Assembly: GCF_014648815.1 (NCBI RefSeq)
Contig: NZ_BMRV01000001.1
Location: forward strand, 434,001-498,000
Direction: 5' to 3'
Length of the DNA: 64,000 nt
Source: Streptomyces flaveolus
GTDB taxonomy: Bacteria > Actinomycetota > Actinomycetes > Streptomycetales > Streptomycetaceae
A program made the translations under genes and the position numbers. Below are positions 35,183 through 43,322 of the stretch, piece by piece; position 1 is the first letter of the stretch; each line of letters opens with the position of its first letter. Below the pieces are notes generated by a model. That model was given only the letters and a program-made list of their open reading frames with translations, ran no database searches and had not been told where the DNA came from.

Positions 35183-36355
35183 ATGCGCACCATCCTGATC
35201 ACGGGCCCGGGCGGCAGCGGGCGTACGACCGTGGCGGCCGCCACCGCGCTCGCCGCCGCCCGTGCCGGCACCCGCACCCTTCTGCTCGGCGCCGACCGCG
35301 ACGACACCCTCGGCGCCGCGCTCGGGGTGCGCACCGGCCCGGAGCCGGCCACCGTCGAACCCGGCCTCACGGTCCGGCGGCCCGACGCCGCCGACGGTTT
35401 CCGCGACGGCCTCGCCGCCCTCCAGGACCGTGCCGCCTCCGCCCTCGACCTGCTCGGCGCCGCCCGCCTCGACGCGGAGGAGCTCACCCCCCTGCCCGGC
35501 GCCGACGAACTCGCGCTGCTGCGCGCCGTGCGCGACGCCGCCCTCGCCGAGGCCCACGAACTCCTCGTCGTCGACCTCCCGCCCGCCCCGCGCGCCCTCG
35601 CCCTGCTCGCCCTCCCCGAGGAACTGCGCCGTTACCTGCGCCGCCTGCTCCCACCCGAGCGGCAGGCCGCCCGCGCCCTGCGGCCCGTCCTCGGCCGGCT
35701 CGCCGGCGTCCCCATGCCCGCCGAGTCGCTGTACGAGGCCGCCGCCCGCTGGGACCTGGAGCTGGCCGCCACCGAGGCCGTCCTCGCCGACCGGCACACC
35801 GTCGTACGGCTCGTCGCCGAGCCCGGCCCCGCCGGTGCGGACGCCCTCCGCACCGCCCGCCTCGGCCTCGCCCTGCGCGGCATGCGCACCGACCTGCTGG
35901 TCGCCAACCGCCTCCTGCCCGAGGACGCCCCCGCGGACAGCTGGCTCGCCGGCCCCCTCGCCCAGCAGCGCAAGGCACTGGACGAGTGGCAGGCGGCGTA
36001 CGACCTCCGCACCGTCGCCCACCTGGGACGCGACCCGCGAGGCGTGGACGACCTGGCCGCCCTCGACGCGCCGGGCGTCAACCCGGACGTCACCCCGGTC
36101 GAGTGGCCGGTCTCCGACCGGCTGGCCGACGACGGCGTCCTCGTCTGGCACATCCCGCTGCCCGGCGCCATACGCGACGATCTCGACCTCGTCCGCCGCG
36201 GTGACGAACTCGTCGTCACCGCCGGTCCGTTCCGCCGGATCGTGCCGCTGCCGTCCGCACTGCGCCGCTGCACCGTCGACGGGGCCGCCCTGCGGGACGG
36301 CACCCTCGCCGTCCGGTTCGCGCCGGACGCCCGGCTGTGGCCGCGGGGACGCTGA
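35183..36355 (+). CDS. ArsA/GET3-like P-loop ATPase with altered Walker A
   Basis: A 390-aa protein of the ArsA/Get3 class, parallel to M. tuberculosis Rv2184c. The N-terminal loop reads GPGGSGRTT at residues 8-16, so the invariant Lys before Thr is replaced by Arg14. LLVVDLPPAP corresponds to the Walker B/Switch II area and EWPVSDRLADDGVLVW and the C-terminal beta-rich part (RRIVPLPSALRR) match a helper domain common to actinobacterial ArsA pairs. Nucleotide binding is plausible; hydrolysis is doubtful. No arsenic genes are nearby, so arsenite export is not supported. Confidence 0.82.
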   Translation: MRTILITGPGGSGRTTVAAATALAAARAGTRTLLLGADRDDTLGAALGVRTGPEPATVEPGLTVRRPDAADGFRDGLAALQDRAASALDLLGAARLDAEELTPLPGADELALLRAVRDAALAEAHELLVVDLPPAPRALALLALPEELRRYLRRLLPPERQAARALRPVLGRLAGVPMPAESLYEAAARWDLELAATEAVLADRHTVVRLVAEPGPAGADALRTARLGLALRGMRTDLLVANRLLPEDAPADSWLAGPLAQQRKALDEWQAAYDLRTVAHLGRDPRGVDDLAALDAPGVNPDVTPVEWPVSDRLADDGVLVWHIPLPGAIRDDLDLVRRGDELVVTAGPFRRIVPLPSALRRCTVDGAALRDGTLAVRFAPDARLWPRGR

Positions 36356-36412
36356 TCCCGCCCCGCCCGTTCGGGTAACGTCGTAAGGACGAACCGTAGT
36401 CAGGAGTCCGTC

Positions 36413-36946
36413 ATGAGCGAAGATCTCCCCCCGTCCGAGGCGGCTCGCCACGACGAGGCCGACGCGGTCGGGCCGGCCGGACCGGCCGACGAGGTGCGGG
36501 CGGCCGACGCCGACGCCTGGGCGACGGCGTGCGCCGAGGACCTGGAGGCCGAGAAGGCCCGCCGCCGCGCCGAGTACGGGGCACAGCCGGGCTCGGCCGC
36601 CGAGGAACTGCGCAGGCTCGTCGACACGGTGGCGGAGAAGCTGTCCGGCCTCCAGTCCCCGCTGCTCGGCCAGGTCGCCGGACCGGCCGCCCAGCAGGTG
36701 GTCCGGCAGGTCGTCCAGCAGGCCAAGGCCGCCGTCGAACCGGTCATCGAACGCAATCCGGATGTTTTCGACCACCTCGCGGCCGCCGGCGGTGAACTCC
36801 TCGCCGCCTACCGCTCCGCCGTCCAGAACCAGGAGCGCCGCTGGACCACCGGGACGACCGGCGCCAACGACCCCCGTGACCTGGACGAACCCCGCGACGA
36901 CGGCGACGAGGGCACCGGCCCCGGCCAACGTATCGACTTGGACTGA
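36413..36946 (+). CDS. SCO2127-like acidic protein preceding glkA
   Basis: A 177-aa acidic protein rich in Ala, Asp and Glu, with a central helical region (residues about 60-140) and disordered ends. CAGGAG lies 6 bases before the ATG. Its place 55 bases before glucokinase matches SCO2127, which in S. coelicolor has been linked with glkA expression and carbon catabolite repression. No domain or catalytic motif is visible. Likely co-transcribed with glkA. Confidence 0.88.
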   Translation: MSEDLPPSEAARHDEADAVGPAGPADEVRAADADAWATACAEDLEAEKARRRAEYGAQPGSAAEELRRLVDTVAEKLSGLQSPLLGQVAGPAAQQVVRQVVQQAKAAVEPVIERNPDVFDHLAAAGGELLAAYRSAVQNQERRWTTGTTGANDPRDLDEPRDDGDEGTGPGQRIDLD

Positions 36947-37001
36947 GGCCCCCCTCGGGTACGGTTGGCCGTAGCGGGGCTCGACCGAAACTGAGGGATT
37001 C

Positions 37002-37955
37002 ATGGGACTCACCATCGGCGTCGACATCGGCGGCACGAAGATCGCGGCCGGCGTGGTCGACGAGGAAGGCAACATCCTCTCGACCTTCAAGGTGCCGACC
37101 CCCACCACGCCCGAGGCCATCGTGGACGCCATCGCCTCGGCGGTGGAGGGCGCACGCGCGGGACACGAGATCGTCGGCGTGGGCATCGGCGCCGCCGGGT
37201 ACGTCAACCGCCAGCGCTCCGAGGTCTACTTCGCGCCGAACATCGACTGGCGCAACGAGCCGCTCAAGGAGAAGGTCGAGGCCCGCGTCGGCCTCCCGGT
37301 CGTCGTGGAGAACGACGCCAACGCCGCGGCCTGGGGCGAGTACAAGTTCGGCGCGGGCAAGGGCCACCGCAACGTCATCTGCATCACCCTCGGCACCGGC
37401 CTCGGCGGCGGCATCATCATCGGCAACAAGCTGCGCCGCGGTCACTTCGGCGTGGCCGCCGAGTTCGGCCACATCCGCATGGTGCCGGACGGCCTGCTGT
37501 GCGGCTGCGGCTCGCAGGGCTGCTGGGAGCAGTACGCCTCCGGCCGCGCCCTCGTGCGCTACGCCAAGCAGCGCGCCAACGCCACCCCGGAGCGCGCCGA
37601 GGTGCTCCTCGCGCTGGGCGACGGCACCCCCGACGGCATCGAGGGCAAGCACATCTCGGTCGCCGCGCGGCAGGGTTGCCCGGTCGCCGTCGACTCCTAC
37701 CGCGAGCTGGCCCGCTGGGCCGGTGCCGGCCTCGCCGACCTGGCCTCGCTCTTCGACCCGTCCGCCTTCATCGTCGGCGGCGGCCTCTCCGACGAGGGCG
37801 ACCTGGTCCTCGACCCGATCCGCAAGTCGTACAAGCGCTGGCTGGTCGGCGGCAACTGGCGCCCGGTCGCCGACGTGATCGCAGCCCAGCTCGGCAACAA
37901 GGCCGGCCTGGTGGGCGCGGCCGACCTGGCGAGGGAACCCGACCCGATCATGTAG
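37002..37955 (+). CDS. glkA: ROK-family glucokinase
   Basis: A 317-aa ATP-dependent glucokinase. VDIGGTKI (residues 7-14) is the phosphate-binding loop; ENDANAAAWGE contains the catalytic Asp; GTGLGGGIIIGNKL and EFGH bind sugar; LLCGCGSQGCWEQ holds the ROK zinc Cys starting at Cys167. TGAGGGA precedes the ATG. In S. coelicolor GlkA both phosphorylates glucose and is needed for glucose repression. It lacks the helix-turn-helix of ROK repressors. Confidence 0.97.
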   Translation: MGLTIGVDIGGTKIAAGVVDEEGNILSTFKVPTPTTPEAIVDAIASAVEGARAGHEIVGVGIGAAGYVNRQRSEVYFAPNIDWRNEPLKEKVEARVGLPVVVENDANAAAWGEYKFGAGKGHRNVICITLGTGLGGGIIIGNKLRRGHFGVAAEFGHIRMVPDGLLCGCGSQGCWEQYASGRALVRYAKQRANATPERAEVLLALGDGTPDGIEGKHISVAARQGCPVAVDSYRELARWAGAGLADLASLFDPSAFIVGGGLSDEGDLVLDPIRKSYKRWLVGGNWRPVADVIAAQLGNKAGLVGAADLAREPDPIM

Positions 37956-37975
37956 ACACCGGCGCCCGGACGTCC

Positions 37976-38056
37976 TTGAAGGGGCGCGAGGCGGAGTCCG
38001 TTCGGGGCTCCGCCCCGCGGGCGCGACAGGCCACGACGAACCGGCAGTCGCCCACG
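37976..38056 (+). repeat. dispersed GC-rich intergenic repeat, copy 5
   Basis: This has GAAGGGGCGCGAGGCGGAGTC, then GGGGCTCCGCCCCG, then CGGGCGCGACAGGCCACGACG. The central part differs from the other copies but both flanks are conserved. It follows glkA, before the next plus-strand gene. Confidence 0.7.
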
Positions 38057-38081
38057 ATCCTCGCGCCCCGGCCGGCGGGCG

Positions 38082-38087
38082 TACTGT
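38082..38087 (+). promoter_or_regulatory. -10 box for a leaderless endonuclease/phosphatase-fold gene
   Basis: TACTGT ends 7 bases before the ATG at 38095; no ribosome site intervenes. An in-frame GTG at 38086 overlaps this box and is less likely to be the start. Confidence 0.5.
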
Positions 38088-38094
38088 GATCCAC

Positions 38095-38841
38095 ATGGAG
38101 CCGCTCCCCAACTCCCGCACCGAACCCGACGGTTCCGCCGTCATCCGGGTCCTCAGCTACAACATCCGCTCGATGCGTGACGACACCGACGCCCTCGCCC
38201 GTGTCATCGCCGCCTGCGCCCCCGACCTCGTCCTCCTCCAGGAGGCCCCCCGCTTCTTCCGCTGGCGCAAGAAGCTCGTCCGGCTCGCCGCGGCCTCCGG
38301 GCTGGTGCTCCTGTCCGGGGGCGCCACGGCCGCCGGACCGGCGCTGCTGTGCTCCCTGCGGGCCACCGTGGAGCGCACCGAGGACGTGCTGCTCCCGCTC
38401 ACCCCCGGCCTGCACCGCCGGGGTTTCGCCACCGCCGTGGTCCGCTTCGGCGGGGCCCGTCTCGGTGTCGTGAGCTGTCATCTGTCGCTGCAGAAGGACG
38501 AGCGGTACACGCAGGCCGGCCTGCTCCTCGACCGGGTCGCCGGTATGGGCGTGGAGCACGTCGTGGCGGGCGGCGACCTGAACGAACGCCCCGGCGGGCG
38601 CGTCTTCCGGCGGCTCGGCGACGGGCTGCGGGACTGCTGGACGGCCGCGCCCTGGGGCGGCGAGTACACCTCCACCCCCACCGACCCGCATCAGCGCATC
38701 GACGCGGTCTTCGCGACCGAGGGCATCGAGGTGCTGGGCTGCGGGGTGCCGGCGGGGCTCCCCGGCGTGGCCGAGGACGACCTGAGGGCGGCCACGGACC
38801 ATCTCCCGGTCCTGACCGCCCTCCGCGTGCCCGCGGCCTGA
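38095..38841 (+). CDS. endonuclease/exonuclease/phosphatase-family protein
   Basis: A 248-aa protein of the DNase I-like fold. RVLSYNIRSM, LVLLQEAP (catalytic Glu), VSCHLSLQ, GGDLNERPGG and the final ATDHLPVL (catalytic Asp-His) are all present in order. It could be a phosphodiesterase acting on nucleic acid, inositol phosphates or sphingolipid; no secretion signal is seen. Monocistronic, convergent with a membrane-protein gene 31 bases downstream. Confidence 0.9.
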   Translation: MEPLPNSRTEPDGSAVIRVLSYNIRSMRDDTDALARVIAACAPDLVLLQEAPRFFRWRKKLVRLAAASGLVLLSGGATAAGPALLCSLRATVERTEDVLLPLTPGLHRRGFATAVVRFGGARLGVVSCHLSLQKDERYTQAGLLLDRVAGMGVEHVVAGGDLNERPGGRVFRRLGDGLRDCWTAAPWGGEYTSTPTDPHQRIDAVFATEGIEVLGCGVPAGLPGVAEDDLRAATDHLPVLTALRVPAA

Positions 38842-38872
38842 GCCCCTTCAGCGCCCCGGGCTGCCGCCGGCC

Positions 38873-39535
38873 TCAGACCACCGCGCCCCGCCCCGGGTCG
38901 TCGTCGTCCTCGTCGCCCGTCCGCATCCGCATGACCAGCGTGGCGAAGCCGCCGAGGAAGCCGCCGATGCTCAGGGTCGTCAGCCACCAGGTCATGTCCC
39001 AGCCGAGCACCACCGCCAGCAGGAGCAGCACCGGACCGCCGAGCACACCCAGCCAGGCGAACTTCGCCGTGGTGTCGCCCTCGGGCAGCGGCGGCGGCTC
39101 GGGCGGCACGAAGTGGCCCTCGTCCTCCTCGCCGAGATCGTCGTCGGCGGGCTCGGCCAGGCTGTGGTCACGCGGACCGACACCCGGGGCGAAGGCGACC
39201 GAGCTGCCCAGCGGACGGGCCGAGGCCGGCCGCTCCGGCTCGGGCTTGTCGTCGTTCGTCTCCGGCTCCAGCAGGGCCAGGTCCTCCACCGACTTGAACG
39301 GCTTTGCCCCCGGGGGGTCCGGCGGCTCCTCCCCGTACCCGGCGACGATCGCCGCCCAGGCCGCGGCCTCGTCGAAGGGCACGGCCTGCTCCTCCGGCGC
39401 GCGCTCCTCCCCGGGGCCCGGCCCCTCGCGGCCCTCCCGCTCGACGTCCCGCTCGCGGTCCCGTTCCACGTTCCGCACCTCCTCCCGCTCTCCCCGCTCC
39501 TCCCGGTCCTCGCGGTCGGAGTCGTGCTCAGCCAC
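38873..39535 (-). CDS. acidic protein with C-terminal membrane hairpin
   Basis: A 220-aa protein. The first 60 residues are very rich in Arg/Glu/Asp repeats, the middle contains a short conserved stretch (EAAAWAAIVAGYGEEPPD), and two helices lie at about residues 165-185 and 190-207 before an acidic tail. The GTG at 39535 follows GGAAGGGA; it overlaps the end of the upstream esterase gene by eight bases, so the two are coupled. Function unknown. Confidence 0.8.
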   Translation of the reverse strand: MAEHDSDREDREERGEREEVRNVERDRERDVEREGREGPGPGEERAPEEQAVPFDEAAAWAAIVAGYGEEPPDPPGAKPFKSVEDLALLEPETNDDKPEPERPASARPLGSSVAFAPGVGPRDHSLAEPADDDLGEEDEGHFVPPEPPPLPEGDTTAKFAWLGVLGGPVLLLLAVVLGWDMTWWLTTLSIGGFLGGFATLVMRMRTGDEDDDDPGRGAVV

Positions 39536-40331
39536 CTGCGGTCGTCCCTTCCTCACCGAGACCGTGCTCCGGCTCCTTGACGGAACCGGGCGCGAGCCGG
39601 CCGATGAACGCGATGCTCTCCGCGAAGATCCGGTCCGCGTCGTGGTCCAACGTCGCCACGTGGTAACTCTGTTCCAGCAGCACCTCCGTCACGTCCGTCG
39701 ACGACACCCGGCCGAGGATGCGCGCCGAGTCGGCGGGCGGCACCACATGGTCCTGCGGGCTGCGCAGCAACAGCAGCGGCTGCGTCACCTGCGGCAGGTC
39801 GCCGTCGGCGAGGCGGAAGAACGTCCGCAGCGAGTGGGCCGCGTGCAGCGGCACCTTGTCGTACCCCAGCTCCGTGCTGAGCGGCTTGGCGATGTCGCTG
39901 GCGATGCCCCTGGTCGCGGGGAGCAGGTGCCGCAGCACCGGAAGGGCGTGCTGGGCCACCCCGTGCATCCGGTTCGCCGGGTTGACGACCACGACGCCCG
40001 ACACCGCGTCGCCGTGCTTCGCGGCGAGCCGCAGCGCCAGGGCCCCGCCCATCGACAGGCCGGCCACGAACACGCGCTCACAGCGCTCCCGCAGGGCCCG
40101 CAGCTCGCGGTCCACCTCCGCGTACCAGTCCTGCCAGCCGGTGACCTGCATGTCCTCCCAGCGCGTGCCGTGCCCGGGCAGCAGCGGCAGCGCGACCGTC
40201 AGATCGCGCTCCGCGAGGTACCGGGCCCACGGGCGCAAGGACTGCGGGGAACCGGTGAAACCGTGGCAGAGGAGGACGCCGACCTCCCCGCCCTCGTGGC
40301 GGAACGGCTCGGCTCCGGGCAGGACCGGCAC
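39528..40331 (-). CDS. alpha/beta-hydrolase, carboxylesterase or monoglyceride lipase type
   Basis: A 267-aa cytoplasmic hydrolase. VLLCHGFTGSPQ gives the oxyanion hole, VAGLSMGGALAL the Ser nucleophile (near residue 93), RSPQDHVVPP the Asp and QSYHVATLDHD the His. This resembles Est30-type esterases. The GTG has AGGAG 8 bases upstream. A neighbouring divergent acyltransferase gene suggests lipid turnover. Confidence 0.92.
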   Translation of the reverse strand: MPVLPGAEPFRHEGGEVGVLLCHGFTGSPQSLRPWARYLAERDLTVALPLLPGHGTRWEDMQVTGWQDWYAEVDRELRALRERCERVFVAGLSMGGALALRLAAKHGDAVSGVVVVNPANRMHGVAQHALPVLRHLLPATRGIASDIAKPLSTELGYDKVPLHAAHSLRTFFRLADGDLPQVTQPLLLLRSPQDHVVPPADSARILGRVSSTDVTEVLLEQSYHVATLDHDADRIFAESIAFIGRLAPGSVKEPEHGLGEEGTTAGG

Positions 40332-40509
40332 GTCTCGGTCTCCTGTCGTGAGGGGGCCGGCGAAGCCGGACCGTCGGGTGCGATAGACGCGTGTGCGGTA
40401 CTTGCGGGTACTTCACCGTACGCGACCGCACTGACACCGACCAGGGCCGTCGGGGCCATGGACGGTGCTCCGGGATAGGGTCTGAGCCACAGACACAGGA
40501 GGCACTCGG

Positions 40510-41319
40510 TTGTTGTACGGCGCGATGAAGGTCACCGTCGGGGGTTCGCTGAAGCTCGCCTTCCGGCCCTGGGTGGAAGGCCTGGAGCACATCCCGGCCG
40601 ACGGCCCCGCCATTCTGGCGAGCAACCACCTGTCGTTCTCCGACTCGTTCTTCCTGCCGGCCGTCCTCGACCGCAAGGTGACCTTCATCGCCAAGGCCGA
40701 GTACTTCAACACGCCCGGGGTCAAGGGCCGGCTGACCGCCGCGTTCTTCAAGGGCGTCGGCCAGCTCCCCGTGGACCGCTCCGGCGCGCGCGGCGCGGGC
40801 GAGGCCGCCATCAAGAGCGGCATAGAGGTCCTGGAACGCGGCGAGCTCTTCGGCATCTACCCCGAGGGCACGCGGTCCCCGGACGGCAGGCTGTACCGGG
40901 GCAAGCCCGGCGGTCTGGCGCGCGTGGCGCTCGCCACCGGCGCCCCGGTCATCCCGGTCGCCATGATCGACACCGAGAAGATCCAGCCGCCCGGCAAGGT
41001 GGTGCCGAAGCTGATGCGCCCCGGCATCCGCATCGGCAAGCCCCTGGACTTCACCCGCTACCAGGGCATGGAGCACGACCGCTTCGTGCTCCGCGCGGTG
41101 ACCGACGAGGTCATGTACGAGATCATGAAGCTCTCCGGCCAGGAGTACGTCGACATGTACGCGACCGCCATGAAGCGGCAGCTCGCGGAGGCGGCGAAGG
41201 CCGAGAAGGAGGCGGGCAAGGCGGCGAAGGCCGCGCTCGCCCGGGCGGAGAGGGAACAGACCGCGAAGGAGAAGGCGGCCGAGCGGGACGGCGCCGCCGA
41301 GCAGGGGACCGAGCCCTAG
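40510..41319 (+). CDS. 1-acyl-sn-glycerol-3-phosphate acyltransferase (PlsC-like)
   Basis: A 269-aa acyltransferase. NHLSFSD (His40, Asp45) is motif I, FGIYPEGTRS motif III, and VIPVAMI motif IV. The C-terminal 60 residues are a Lys/Ala/Glu-rich helix. AGGAGG lies 7 bases before a TTG at 40510, which I take as the start; the ATG five codons later lacks such spacing. M. tuberculosis Rv2182c is the likely counterpart. It makes phosphatidic acid at the membrane. Confidence 0.92.
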   Translation: MLYGAMKVTVGGSLKLAFRPWVEGLEHIPADGPAILASNHLSFSDSFFLPAVLDRKVTFIAKAEYFNTPGVKGRLTAAFFKGVGQLPVDRSGARGAGEAAIKSGIEVLERGELFGIYPEGTRSPDGRLYRGKPGGLARVALATGAPVIPVAMIDTEKIQPPGKVVPKLMRPGIRIGKPLDFTRYQGMEHDRFVLRAVTDEVMYEIMKLSGQEYVDMYATAMKRQLAEAAKAEKEAGKAAKAALARAEREQTAKEKAAERDGAAEQGTEP

Positions 41320-41345
41320 CCGGGCCGGGGCCGGGGGTGGGGGAC

Positions 41346-42596
41346 ATGGCCAGGCGCGAGAGAGTCATGAGGATGTCGGTCGAGCAGCCGCTGTGGCGTG
41401 CGCTCGCCGGCTACCGCGTGCTCACCGTGCTGTACGCGATCGGCTTCTTCTGCACCGCCTGGTCCGGCTTCGCCCGCCCCTGGCTCGCCGTCGCCTACTA
41501 CGCCGTCCTCTTCGTCTGGACCCTGGCGACGCTGCCCAAGGTCTCGGGCGCGGTCAGCTGCACCAAGGGCTTTCTCGCCGCCGACCTCACGGTCGCGCTC
41601 ACCGGCATCCTGCTCACCCCGTTCGCCGACGCGCACGAGCGGGTCATGGACGGCGGGCCGACCCTGCCGTCGATATGGACCGCCGGTTCCGTGCTGGCCT
41701 TCGCCATCAAGGGCGGCTGGCGCTGGGCGGCCGTCGCCTCCACCCTCGTCGCCGCGGCCAACCTCGTCGAACGCGGCCACCCCGCCCGCGACACCGTCCA
41801 CAACGTGATCCTCGTCTGGGTCGCCTCCATCGCCATCGGCTACGTCGTCGAGGTCGCCCGCGCCTCCGAGCGCACCCTCGCCCGCGCGCTGGAGATCGAG
41901 GCGGCGACCAGGGAGCGGGAGCGACTCGCCCGGGACATCCACGACAGCGTCCTCCAGGTCCTCGCGATGGTGCAGCGGCGCGGCGCCGTCATCGGCGGTG
42001 AGGCGGCCGAGCTGGGCCGCATGGCCGGCGAGCAGGAGGTCGCGCTGCGCACCCTGGTCTCCGGCGGGCTGGTCCCCGTCTCCCGGGTGTCGGAGGACAC
42101 CGCCGAGGGTGCCGTCGTACGGGCGGTGGAGGAACCGGAGGACGACGCCCCGGAAGGCCCCGTCGACCTGCGCGCGCTGCTCGCCCCGTACGCCGGGGCG
42201 CGCGTGAACCTCGCCGAGCCCGGCGCCCCGGTGCCGCTGGCCCCGGCCGCGGCACGGGAGCTCGCCGCCGCCGTGGGGGCCGCCCTGGACAACGTCCGCC
42301 GGCACGTCGGCGAGGACGCGCGCGCGTGGATCCTCGTCGAGGACGAGCCGGACGAGGTGATCGTCACCGTCCGCGACGAGGGACCCGGCATCCCCGAGGG
42401 ACGGCTCGCCGAGGCCGAGGGCGAGGGGCGGCTCGGCGTCGCCCTCTCCATCCGGGGCCGGCTGCGCGACCTCGGCGGCACGGCCGAGCTGATCTCGGTG
42501 CCCGGACAGGGCACGGAGGTCGAACTCAGGGCGCCGAAGGCGCCGAGCACATCCATGGACACCGGCAGTACCGCACGGGGGAAGGCAGACCGATGA
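41346..42596 (+). CDS. macS: NarL-type sensor histidine kinase, MacS-like
   Basis: A 416-aa kinase. About five helices form the N-terminal sensor (residues about 20-175). The HisKA_3 box is ERLARDIHDSVLQVLAMVQ with His199. The ATPase domain has NVRRHVG (N box) and VRDEGPGIPEG. The ATG at 41346 was chosen; in-frame GTG (41337) and ATG (41367) are alternatives and none has an ideal ribosome site. It overlaps the regulator gene by ATGA. In S. coelicolor the pair at this location is MacRS (SCO2120/SCO2121), controlling membrane-protein genes and morphogenesis. Confidence 0.9.
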   Translation: MARRERVMRMSVEQPLWRALAGYRVLTVLYAIGFFCTAWSGFARPWLAVAYYAVLFVWTLATLPKVSGAVSCTKGFLAADLTVALTGILLTPFADAHERVMDGGPTLPSIWTAGSVLAFAIKGGWRWAAVASTLVAAANLVERGHPARDTVHNVILVWVASIAIGYVVEVARASERTLARALEIEAATRERERLARDIHDSVLQVLAMVQRRGAVIGGEAAELGRMAGEQEVALRTLVSGGLVPVSRVSEDTAEGAVVRAVEEPEDDAPEGPVDLRALLAPYAGARVNLAEPGAPVPLAPAAARELAAAVGAALDNVRRHVGEDARAWILVEDEPDEVIVTVRDEGPGIPEGRLAEAEGEGRLGVALSIRGRLRDLGGTAELISVPGQGTEVELRAPKAPSTSMDTGSTARGKADR

Positions 42597-43270
42597 CCGA
42601 GCGACAGGAACCGATCAAGGTGATGGTGGTCGACGACCACCCGATGTGGCGGGACGCCGTGGCCCGGGACCTCGCGGAGTCCGGCTTCGAGGTGGTCGCC
42701 ACCGCCGGCGACGGCGACCAGGCGGTGCGCCGCGCCCGGGCCGCCGCGCCCGACGTCCTCGTGCTCGACCTCAACCTGCCCGGCAAGCCCGGCGTCCAGG
42801 TCTGCAAGGAGGTCGTCGGAGCCGACCCGAAGCTGCGCGTCCTCGTGCTGTCCGCGAGCGGGGAGCACGCCGACGTGCTGGAGGCGGTGAAGTCCGGCGC
42901 GACCGGCTACCTGCTGAAGTCGGCCTCCACCGAGGAGCTGCAGGACGCGGTGCGCCGTACGGCGGTCGGCGACCCCGTGTTCACCCCGGGTCTGGCCGGA
43001 CTGGTCCTCGGCGAGTACCGCCGACTCGCCTCCGAACCGGCCCCCGCCCCCGAGACCGGCGAGCCCGGGGCGCCCCGGCTCACCGACCGCGAGACCGAGG
43101 TGCTGCGCCTGGTCGCCAAGGGCCTGAGCTACAAGCAGATCGCGGAACGCCTCGTCATCTCCCACCGCACCGTGCAGAACCACGTCCAGAACACCCTCGG
43201 CAAGCTCCAGCTGCACAATCGGGTGGAACTCGTGCGGTACGCGATAGAACGGGGTCTGGACGACGCCTGA
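42593..43270 (+). CDS. macR: NarL-type response regulator, MacR-like
   Basis: A 225-aa regulator. The receiver has VVDDHPMWRDA, phospho-acceptor Asp59 in LVLDLNLPG and Lys in LLKSAS. The LuxR-type helix-turn-helix spans about residues 160-220 (TDRETEVLRLVAKGLSYKQI). MacR of S. coelicolor is reported to bind TGAGTACNNGTACTCA; three TGAGTAC half-sites occur at 62.6-62.7 kb of this window. Confidence 0.92.
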   Translation: MTERQEPIKVMVVDDHPMWRDAVARDLAESGFEVVATAGDGDQAVRRARAAAPDVLVLDLNLPGKPGVQVCKEVVGADPKLRVLVLSASGEHADVLEAVKSGATGYLLKSASTEELQDAVRRTAVGDPVFTPGLAGLVLGEYRRLASEPAPAPETGEPGAPRLTDRETEVLRLVAKGLSYKQIAERLVISHRTVQNHVQNTLGKLQLHNRVELVRYAIERGLDDA

Positions 43271-43322
43271 CCCCGCGCGGGACAGTGACCCCAACCACCC
43301 GCCGTGGCAAAGGGGTTGTGCG

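Noticed and set aside
34315..35487. Minus-strand gene across the SRPBCC-ATPase gap
   Set aside because: It overlaps two real plus-strand genes and encodes Ser/Arg/Ala repeats with no domain.
35183..36355. Arsenite efflux ATPase
   Set aside because: The Walker A Lys is replaced, metal-binding Cys are lacking and no ars genes adjoin.
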